DNA of 6,488 bases from assembly GCA_900549895.1 (NCBI GenBank), contig URQG01000111.1, positions 1 to 6,488 on the forward strand, in the 5' to 3' direction. The translations under genes were made by a program, and so were the position numbers. The notes below the pieces were generated by a model. That model was not told the origin of the DNA. It saw only the letters and a program-made list of their open reading frames with translations, and searched no databases. Source of the DNA: an uncultured Lachnobacterium sp. (GTDB taxonomy: Bacteria; Bacillota; Clostridia; Lachnospirales; Lachnospiraceae). This document shows, piece after piece, positions 1 through 4,697 of the stretch (positions are counted from its first letter, which is position 1; every line of letters begins with the position of its first letter).

Positions 1-1
1 C

Positions 2-82
2 GGGTCAGCCCAGCCGGAGCACGCCGCCACAGGAGTTTCGCAAACGCCTAATAAATCGGAAGATGAAAGGAAGCAAGCTGAA
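2..82 (+). other. Open frame continuous with truA at the left edge; end of the upstream gene unresolved
   Basis: The truA reading frame has no stop codon from base 2 to the truA ATG and no ATG, GTG or TTG within it. It would encode a polar, linker-like stretch rich in Q, E, K, S, T and A. The other two frames close here: one ends in TAA at 49-51, the other in TAA at 90-92, just inside truA. Any of the three could hold the tail of the upstream gene. In many Firmicutes the gene before truA is ecfT, the membrane component of an ECF vitamin transporter, but nothing here identifies it. A 27-codon open run can arise by chance, so this is weak evidence for a fusion or longer protein. Confidence 0.25.
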
Positions 83-823
83 ATGCGCGTAAAAATGATC
101 GTTGCATACGATGGCACGAATTACTGCGGCTGGCAGATTCAGCCGAACGGAGTCACGATTGAACAAAAATTAAACGAAGCACTGTCGGCACTTCTCGGGG
201 AAGAGATTAAGGTGACCGGTGCAAGCCGGACGGATGCTGGTGTGCATTCGCTCGGCAATGTGTGTATTTTTGACACGAATACCAGGATGCCTGCGGAAAA
301 GATCAGCTATGCTCTCAATCAGAGACTTCCGGAAGATATTGTCGTGCAGGATTCCTGCGAGGTGGATGAGGATTTTCATCCGCGTTTTTCAAAGAGTCGC
401 AAGACCTACGAATATCGGATTTTAAACCGGCGTTTTCGTATGCCGACAAGAAGGCTCGATACGTATTTTTACCACCATCCGCTCGATGCCGCGCGCATGC
501 AGCAGGCAGCACAGTATCTGGTGGGGGAGCATGATTTTAAAAGTTTCTGTGCGGCGAACGCACAGTCGCAGACGAGCGTGCGCACTATCTATCGGTGTGA
601 GGTCACACGGGAGAATGATATTATCACAATTTCCGTCACCGGGAACGGTTTTTTGTATAACATGGTCCGTATTATCGCCGGTACATTGATCAAGGTTGGC
701 TGCGGTGAGCTGGAGCCTGAAGCAATCCGGGATATTCTGGCGGCGTGTGACCGCGGCGCGGCGGGACCGACTGCTCCGGCACATGGACTGACGATGATCG
801 GGCTTGCCTACGAGGAAAGGTAG
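83..823 (+). CDS. truA: tRNA pseudouridine(38-40) synthase TruA
   Basis: Converts uridines 38, 39 and 40 of the tRNA anticodon arm to pseudouridine in the cytoplasm. The 246-residue product matches the usual bacterial TruA length of about 245-270. Visible family motifs are the catalytic loop R49-T50-D51-A-G-V-H with nucleophile Asp51, FHPRF at 98-102, KTYEYR at 107-112, the GEHDFKSF block at 148-155, GNGFLYNMVR at 187-196 and APAHGL at 231-236. The ATG at 83 follows a purine-rich AAAGGAAG at 66-73, a moderate ribosome binding site with somewhat long spacing. The reading frame is open upstream of this start, so a longer protein cannot be excluded, but homology to TruA begins right at MRVKMIVAYDG. 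No clear terminator follows, so transcripts may run into rplM. Identification is secure. Confidence 0.96.
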   Translation: MRVKMIVAYDGTNYCGWQIQPNGVTIEQKLNEALSALLGEEIKVTGASRTDAGVHSLGNVCIFDTNTRMPAEKISYALNQRLPEDIVVQDSCEVDEDFHPRFSKSRKTYEYRILNRRFRMPTRRLDTYFYHHPLDAARMQQAAQYLVGEHDFKSFCAANAQSQTSVRTIYRCEVTRENDIITISVTGNGFLYNMVRIIAGTLIKVGCGELEPEAIRDILAACDRGAAGPTAPAHGLTMIGLAYEER

Positions 824-874
824 CGGGCAATGCCAAAAACCTTACAAAAATAAGGAAAATTAAGCAATAAAATG

Positions 875-903
875 TTGACAGATGCCGCATCAGGTAATAT
901 AAT
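875..903 (+). promoter_or_regulatory. Sigma-A promoter of rplM-rpsI, perfect consensus
   Basis: TTGACA at 875-880 and TATAAT at 898-903 are separated by exactly 17 bases, with an AT-rich upstream stretch. This is a textbook housekeeping promoter, and transcription would start near 910. It gives the two ribosomal protein genes their own strong start independent of truA, with a leader of about 143 bases. Confidence 0.9.
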
Positions 904-924
904 ATGTAAGTCTGTGATAGTACG

Positions 925-1016
925 TAAATGTAAGCCAAAGCCCCGGCGAGCATTTAAACTATATAGAAGCAGAACAACGAAGTAGCGTCCGGACATTACG
1001 AGACTTCAGGTTGTTC
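925..1016 (+). promoter_or_regulatory. Structured 5' leader of rplM-rpsI (candidate L13 leader)
   Basis: Two stem-loops lie in the untranslated leader. The first pairs TAAATG (925-930) with CATTTA (951-956), with an inner GCC (934-936)/GGC (945-947) stem across a symmetric 3x3 internal loop. The second pairs GAACAAC (972-978) with GTTGTTC (1010-1016). It continues, after a two-base bulge, with GAAG (979-982)/CTTC (1004-1007) and CGT (986-988)/ACG (998-1000). It ends 22 bases before the AAGGAGG of rplM. Firmicutes are known to carry an L13 leader in front of rplM-rpsI, thought to let excess L13 or S9 repress its own mRNA. Position and hairpin architecture fit. I matched it by location and pairing, not by a covariance model. 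Confidence 0.6.
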
Positions 1017-1052
1017 GCAGAAGTTATGGAATATGATCAAGGAGGAAAACCC

Positions 1053-1481
1053 ATGAAAACATTTATGGCTAGTCCTGCTACCATCGACAGAAAATGGTAT
1101 GTAGTAGACGCTGAAGGTAAGACATTAGGACGTTTAGCATCAGAAGTTGCTAAGGTATTAAGAGGAAAGAATAAAGCAATCTTCACACCACACATCGATA
1201 CCGGTGATTATGTAATCGTTGTGAACGCTGAGAAGATCAAGGTTACTGGTAAGAAGTTAGAGCAGAAGGTATACTACCGTCACTCTGATTACGTTGGAGG
1301 AATGAAGGAGACAACTCTTAAGGAGATGCTCAACAAGCATCCGGAGCGTGTCATTGAGTACGCTGTTAAGGGAATGCTCCCAAAGGGACCGCTGGGACGT
1401 CAGATGTATACTAAGTTATTTGTATACGCTGGACCAGATCACAAGCATGCAGCTCAGAAGCCAGAAGCTTTAACATTCTAA
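1053..1481 (+). CDS. rplM: 50S ribosomal protein L13
   Basis: Structural protein of the large ribosomal subunit, an early-assembling 23S rRNA binder. The product is 142 residues, the standard length for bacterial L13. Diagnostic stretches are KWYVVDAEGKTLGRLAS at 14-30, GDYVIVVNAEKIKVTGKK at 51-68 and the L13 signature VKGMLPKGPLGRQMYTKL at 105-122, followed by GPDHKH. The ATG at 1053 is chosen because a perfect AAGGAGG lies at 1039-1045 with a seven-base gap; the frame is open further up to a TTG at 1011, but that lies inside the leader hairpin. Leucine is mostly TTA, unlike truA, which fits the distinct codon choice of highly expressed genes. It is followed after 20 bases by rpsI, and the pair is co-transcribed. 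Confidence 0.98.
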   Translation: MKTFMASPATIDRKWYVVDAEGKTLGRLASEVAKVLRGKNKAIFTPHIDTGDYVIVVNAEKIKVTGKKLEQKVYYRHSDYVGGMKETTLKEMLNKHPERVIEYAVKGMLPKGPLGRQMYTKLFVYAGPDHKHAAQKPEALTF

Positions 1482-1486
1482 TCAGA

Positions 1487-1492
1487 GGGAGG
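1487..1492 (+). promoter_or_regulatory. Ribosome binding site that decides the rpsI start
   Basis: GGGAGG at 1487-1492 is nine bases before the TTG at 1502 but only three bases before the in-frame ATG at 1496. Three bases is too close for efficient initiation, so the TTG is preferred although the ATG is the longer and more obvious start. Confidence 0.65.
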
Positions 1493-1501
1493 TAAATGAC
1501 A

Positions 1502-1894
1502 TTGGCTACTACAAAGTATTACGGAACAGGAAGAAGAAAATCATCTGTTGCTAGAGTATATTTAGTACCGGGAACAGGAAAGATTACAATCAATAAAAGA
1601 GACATCGATGAGTATTTAGGACTTGAGACACTTAAGGTTGTTGTTCGTCAGCCATTAGTTGCAACTGAGACAGTTGACAAGTTTGACGTATTAGTAAACG
1701 TTCGCGGTGGCGGATATTCAGGACAGGCCGGAGCAATCAGACACGGTATCGCTCGTGCATTACTTCAGGTAGACGCTGAGTACAGACCTACACTTAAGTC
1801 TGCTGGATTCTTAACAAGAGATCCACGTATGAAAGAGCGTAAGAAATACGGTCTCAAAGCAGCTCGTCGCGCACCACAGTTCTCAAAGAGATAA
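1502..1894 (+). CDS. rpsI: 30S ribosomal protein S9
   Basis: Small-subunit protein whose C-terminal tail reaches the P-site tRNA. From the TTG at 1502 the product is 130 residues beginning MATTKYYGTGRRKSSVARV, the same length as typical Firmicute S9. The ATG at 1496 would add two residues (MTL) with poor ribosome binding site spacing. Visible family hallmarks are the N-terminal GTGRRKSSVARV, the glycine-rich signature GGGYSGQAGAIRHGIARA at 69-86, and the basic tail KERKKYGLKAARRAPQFSKR ending in the conserved SKR. It is translated from the same mRNA as rplM and is followed by a strong terminator at 1926-1956. Identity is certain; the exact start is the only doubt. Confidence 0.97.
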   Translation: MATTKYYGTGRRKSSVARVYLVPGTGKITINKRDIDEYLGLETLKVVVRQPLVATETVDKFDVLVNVRGGGYSGQAGAIRHGIARALLQVDAEYRPTLKSAGFLTRDPRMKERKKYGLKAARRAPQFSKR

Positions 1895-1925
1895 TTTCTC
1901 TGCTGGAACATATTTCAGAAAATTT

Positions 1926-1956
1926 ATCCCGGAAGCTTTGGCTTCCGGGATTTTTT
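1926..1956 (+). terminator. Rho-independent terminator of rplM-rpsI
   Basis: TCCCGGAAGC (1927-1936) pairs perfectly with GCTTCCGGGA (1941-1950) around a four-base TTTG loop and is followed by six T residues. It begins 32 bases after the rpsI stop and ends the ribosomal protein transcript. Confidence 0.95.
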
Positions 1957-1997
1957 GTAAGAAAGGCGTAAATATGGATCGGATCAAGATCGCTTTT

Positions 1998-2026
1998 TTG
2001 ATATAGACGGAATCTATCATTATTGT
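1998..2026 (+). promoter_or_regulatory. Possible weak promoter upstream of an orphan terminator
   Basis: TTGATA at 1998-2003 (five of six matches to -35) and TATTGT at 2021-2026 (four of six to -10) are 17 bases apart. Transcription from here would start near 2033 and run only about 65 bases into the hairpin at 2061-2097. The -10 is poor, so this may be chance in AT-rich sequence. Confidence 0.25.
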
Positions 2027-2060
2027 AAAATGCATAATTTGATCTAGGATTGTAATGAAG

Positions 2061-2097
2061 AAAAGTCTCTGCCGAACGTGAAGCGGCAGAGATTTTT
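2061..2097 (+). terminator. Terminator-like hairpin between rpsI and the carboxypeptidase gene
   Basis: TCTCTGCCG (2066-2074) pairs perfectly with CGGCAGAGA (2084-2092) around a nine-base loop. It is flanked by AAAAG before and TTTTT after, so the stem can extend through the A/U tracts. No gene larger than a tiny ORF lies between it and the previous terminator. It may be a backup terminator for the ribosomal operon, an attenuator for the next gene, or the end of a short RNA. The A-tract also makes it plausible as a weaker terminator on the other strand. Confidence 0.75.
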
Positions 2098-2146
2098 AAA
2101 ATTTTTAAAATGATGCAGAATTTGTTAATGAATGTGTGGCAGGATA

Positions 2147-2155
2147 TGGTATAAT
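2147..2155 (+). promoter_or_regulatory. Extended -10 promoter of the carboxypeptidase gene
   Basis: TGGTATAAT combines the TGn extension (2147-2149) with a perfect TATAAT (2150-2155). No good -35 lies at 16-18 bases, as is common for extended -10 promoters. Transcription would begin near 2162, leaving a leader of about 29 bases. Confidence 0.7.
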
Positions 2156-2190
2156 GTGGATATCTTGTGAAAATAAAAAGGAAAAGAAAA

Positions 2191-3309
2191 ATGAGTGACG
2201 ATAAGAAAAACGACGAGATATATGATACTTTGACAGAAGAGGAATCCCGTGAGGAGGAACTCCATAAGGCGCGCAAAGCGCGTGCTGAGAAGATGCGTGA
2301 GGAGAAGCAACGCAGTATGCAGATACGCAGATATGGCGCGATCGGTGCAGCTGTGGCAATCAGTGTGATCGTGTTGATCGCGGTCGTGGTGAAACAGAAA
2401 AACAAGGTTGATCCGCGAGCAATTGAACCGCAGACAGAAACTGTAACCCAGACGCAGATGCCGGAATCGGAGGAGCCGACGGAAGAACCGTGGAGTTTTG
2501 AGGCACATGAAACGGACGATACAACAGATTTTCCTGATTCGGTTGTAAGCCAGCATGGAATCCTGATTAATGCGGATACCGGAGAAATTTTGGCCGAGAG
2601 AGGCGGACGGGAGAGAATCGTTCCAGCTTCTATGACCAAGGTAATGACGGTTTTGGTTGCTGCAGAACATATTTCGGAAGATCAGCTTGATGATAAGGTA
2701 AAACTGACGAAGGAAGTTGCCGACTACAGTTATGTCAATGATTGCAGCAATACCGGATTTGAGTTGGATGAGCCGATTACGGTACGAGATCTGTTCTATG
2801 GAACGATCCTGCCGTCCGGAGCAGATTCGGCAGTATCGCTTGCTAATTATGTGGCCGGTTCACATGAGGCTTTTGTTGATATGATGAATGAGAAACTGGA
2901 CGAGCTTGGATTGTCCGAGACTTCGCATTTTACCAATTGTGTCGGTTTATATGATGAGAACCATTACACGACTCCGTATGACATGGCAGTTATTCTCAAA
3001 GCAGCAACCGATAATGAATGGTGCAGACAGGTGCTTTCCGAACATATTTATACGACAGAGAAAACGAAGCAGCATCCGGATGGTCTTCGTATCTCGAATC
3101 TGTTTTTACGAAGAATTGAGGATAAAGAGACACATAGTACAGTACTTTGTGCCAAGACCGGGTTTGTATCGCAGTCCGGAAGCTGTGCGGCAAGTATGGC
3201 GATCGACAAGAACGGAACGGAGTATCTTGTTGTGACCGCAGGATCCACATCAAGCTGGCGCTGTATTTATGATCATGCGGATATCTATACACAGTTTCTT
3301 CCAGAGTAA
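2191..3309 (+). CDS. Membrane-anchored D-alanyl-D-alanine carboxypeptidase, S11 family (DacF-like)
   Basis: Low-molecular-weight penicillin-binding protein that removes the terminal D-Ala from peptidoglycan stem peptides outside the membrane. The ATG at 2191 follows AAAGGA (2177-2182) with an eight-base gap; an upstream GTG at 2167 would sit at the expected 5' end of the mRNA without a ribosome binding site. The 372-residue product has a highly charged, probably helical cytoplasmic segment (1-47), one membrane helix (about 49-67), a linker rich in T, E and P (70-115) and the S11 catalytic domain (about 117-372). Catalytic motifs are S147-M-T-K150 and K322-T-G324. The second motif reads S209-G-A211, with alanine where the classical SxN has asparagine. 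The HFTNCVGLYDENHYTTPYDMA block (246-266) is typical of the family. The C-terminal beta-rich PBP5 domain is absent, so anchoring is N-terminal. Six cysteines lie in the external part. Confidence 0.9.
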   Translation: MSDDKKNDEIYDTLTEEESREEELHKARKARAEKMREEKQRSMQIRRYGAIGAAVAISVIVLIAVVVKQKNKVDPRAIEPQTETVTQTQMPESEEPTEEPWSFEAHETDDTTDFPDSVVSQHGILINADTGEILAERGGRERIVPASMTKVMTVLVAAEHISEDQLDDKVKLTKEVADYSYVNDCSNTGFELDEPITVRDLFYGTILPSGADSAVSLANYVAGSHEAFVDMMNEKLDELGLSETSHFTNCVGLYDENHYTTPYDMAVILKAATDNEWCRQVLSEHIYTTEKTKQHPDGLRISNLFLRRIEDKETHSTVLCAKTGFVSQSGSCAASMAIDKNGTEYLVVTAGSTSSWRCIYDHADIYTQFLPE

Positions 3310-3355
3310 AAGGGAGCGGAATAGGGCGATTGCCCGAAAACATATATTGAATATT

Positions 3356-3393
3356 AAAAATACGTTAAATGAAGGATGTTTAACGTGTTTTTT
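3356..3393. terminator. Bidirectional terminator between convergent genes
   Basis: ACGTTAAA (3362-3369) pairs perfectly with TTTAACGT (3379-3386) around a nine-base loop. AAAAA before the stem and TTTTTT after it give a U-tract to transcripts from either strand. It sits between the stop of the carboxypeptidase gene (3309) and the stop of the minus-strand HD-GYP gene (3418), the right place to end both. The stem is AT-rich, so it is probably moderate in strength. Confidence 0.85.
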
Positions 3394-3417
3394 AATGAAA
3401 TAAAATCTTGTTTAAAT

Positions 3418-4515
3418 TCACAGAATGATGATATTTGCGCAATTTAAGTCTTCGCCAAGTTCGTATACCTTGCCACTCTCCAATCCGACAACGGTCGGGC
3501 GCAGAATATAATGCGGAATATTGCGGACAACACGGGCTTTTTCGCCGTTACTCAGTTCGACGATGCTATCGACCGGATAGAGGATCATACTTTCCAGGAA
3601 ACTTTTCATCGCAGTAATATCAAGCTCCATGGTCATGGACATGATCATCTCTACGGCATCGCGCTGCGAGTATGCCGCTTTATATGGGCGTTCGGTTACT
3701 AAGGCGTCGTAGATATCTGCCACGGCCAGGATTTTAGCATATGGGCAGATCTTGTCCTCACCGACTCCCATAGGATAGCCGGAGCCATTAATTTTCTCAT
3801 GATGCTGCAATACGCCAAGCGCTATCGGAGGAGAAACTTCAGGTCGGTCTTTAATGATCTGGTAGCCGTAAACGGAATGCTGCTTCATAACGGCGAATTC
3901 TGCATCATTGAGGCGACCGGGTTTGTTGAGGATATCAAGAGGGACTTTCGTCTTGCCGACATCGTGAAGAAGGCCGGTAACCCCAATCTCATGGATTTGT
4001 GTCTGGGAGAGCCCCTGTTGTTTGGCAACGATCATTGCGATGGTAGCAACATCAACACTGTGTTTGAATGTATATTCATCACTTGTCTTGAGGGCGGAAA
4101 TATCAATTGCAATTGCATCGTTGTCATTGATCGCGGAAAGCAGATCGGTGGCAATCGTATCGGTGGCTTCTATCATCTCCGGGGAATTCGTGTTATTGTA
4201 TACATATTGAATTCCCTGCGCTACACGCTCACGGACACTTGCGGAGAGGGTGACTTTGGAGCGGTCATCGGTGCGGAGCTTTTCAATATTTTTCTCCGCT
4301 GCAGCACTTGCAGGGAGAACAGGATTTTCTTCCTCTTCTTCTCCCTCCTGAATATAAACACTCATGATGCCCATCTGAACAAGCGAGTCGATCATATATT
4401 CATCTAATTCCACGCCGCGTGCGACCAGGTTACGACCGAGGCGGTCGACAACCGGATGATCCAATTTCATGCCCGGTTTCAATTGTCGAGTACGCATATA
4501 TTTTCGTTTTATCAA
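3418..4515 (-). CDS. HD-GYP domain phosphodiesterase, probable c-di-GMP signalling
   Basis: Predicted soluble 365-residue protein that hydrolyses a cyclic dinucleotide, most likely c-di-GMP; substrate is inferred from the family. An N-terminal small domain (about 7-55, QLKPGMKLDHPVVDRLGRNL) leads through an acidic linker (57-64, nearly all E) to the HD-GYP core (about 145-310) and a short C-terminal segment (312-365). Putative metal ligands are all present: H152, H184-D185, H213, H238-H239 and D267. The GYP signature reads HHEKINGSGYP at 238-248. Tyr148 sits four residues before H152, where trinuclear-iron members carry glutamate, so a two-metal site is the better guess. There is no receiver, PAS or membrane segment, so the input signal is unknown. 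The TTG start at 4515 is chosen because GGAGG lies six bases upstream; the next ATG (4497) has no suitable site. Confidence 0.9.
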   Translation of the reverse strand: MIKRKYMRTRQLKPGMKLDHPVVDRLGRNLVARGVELDEYMIDSLVQMGIMSVYIQEGEEEEENPVLPASAAAEKNIEKLRTDDRSKVTLSASVRERVAQGIQYVYNNTNSPEMIEATDTIATDLLSAINDNDAIAIDISALKTSDEYTFKHSVDVATIAMIVAKQQGLSQTQIHEIGVTGLLHDVGKTKVPLDILNKPGRLNDAEFAVMKQHSVYGYQIIKDRPEVSPPIALGVLQHHEKINGSGYPMGVGEDKICPYAKILAVADIYDALVTERPYKAAYSQRDAVEMIMSMTMELDITAMKSFLESMILYPVDSIVELSNGEKARVVRNIPHYILRPTVVGLESGKVYELGEDLNCANIIIL

Positions 4516-4521
4516 TTTATG

Positions 4522-4526
4522 CCTCC
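4522..4526 (-). promoter_or_regulatory. Ribosome binding site that decides the HD-GYP start
   Basis: GGAGG on the minus strand lies six bases before the TTG at 4515 and 24 bases before the first in-frame ATG at 4497. It therefore supports TTG as the true start. Confidence 0.7.
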
Positions 4527-4545
4527 GTACAGATGTATTTAGTGT

Positions 4546-4554
4546 ATTTTACCA
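4546..4554 (-). promoter_or_regulatory. Possible extended -10 promoter of the HD-GYP gene
   Basis: On the minus strand TGGTAAAAT gives a TGn extension with TAAAAT (five of six matches). No good -35 lies 17 bases upstream (GTGGAT). Transcription would start near 4539, about 24 bases before the TTG start. A TTGACC at 4588-4583 is too far away to pair with it. The surrounding sequence is AT-rich, so other -10-like strings are possible. Confidence 0.35.
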
Positions 4555-4637
4555 TATTATGATGGAATATCCACATAATCTTGGTCAATTTTAATAATTT
4601 TGTATAAAATAACGAAAAACAAATTCCGGGATAATGC

Positions 4638-4666
4638 TTGTCGGCGGCAAAACGGGACATTATAAT
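4638..4666 (+). promoter_or_regulatory. Promoter of the RNA methyltransferase gene
   Basis: TTGTCG (4638-4643) and a perfect TATAAT (4661-4666) are 17 bases apart, placing transcription start near 4673. The leader would be about 25 bases and include the AGGAGG at 4686-4691. It is back to back with the start region of the HD-GYP gene, so 4516-4697 is a divergent promoter region. Confidence 0.7.
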
Positions 4667-4697
4667 GAAATCAGAAAGGTATGACAGGAGGAAAAGC

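Noticed and set aside
840..855. CCTTA/TAAGG hairpin after truA as a terminator.
   Set aside because: Only five weak pairs and no T-tract follows; unlikely to stop transcription.
2269..2282. CGCGC-AAA-GCGCG inverted repeat near the start of the carboxypeptidase gene.
   Set aside because: It lies in a coding stretch for K-A-R-K-A-R-A-E, and the repeated Ala-Arg codons explain it.
1854..2639. 261-codon open frame on the minus strand across the rpsI end and the carboxypeptidase gene.
   Set aside because: Spans two terminators and is antisense to well-supported genes; serine-, phenylalanine- and isoleucine-rich translation is typical of a shadow frame.
3324..3335. GGGC-GATT-GCCC hairpin just after the carboxypeptidase stop.
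   Set aside because: Four pairs with no T-tract; the stronger hairpin at 3356-3393 explains termination.
3799..4407. 202-codon open frame on the plus strand, opposite the HD-GYP gene.
   Set aside because: It lies wholly antisense to a gene with unmistakable HD-GYP motifs, and its translation shows no recognisable domain.
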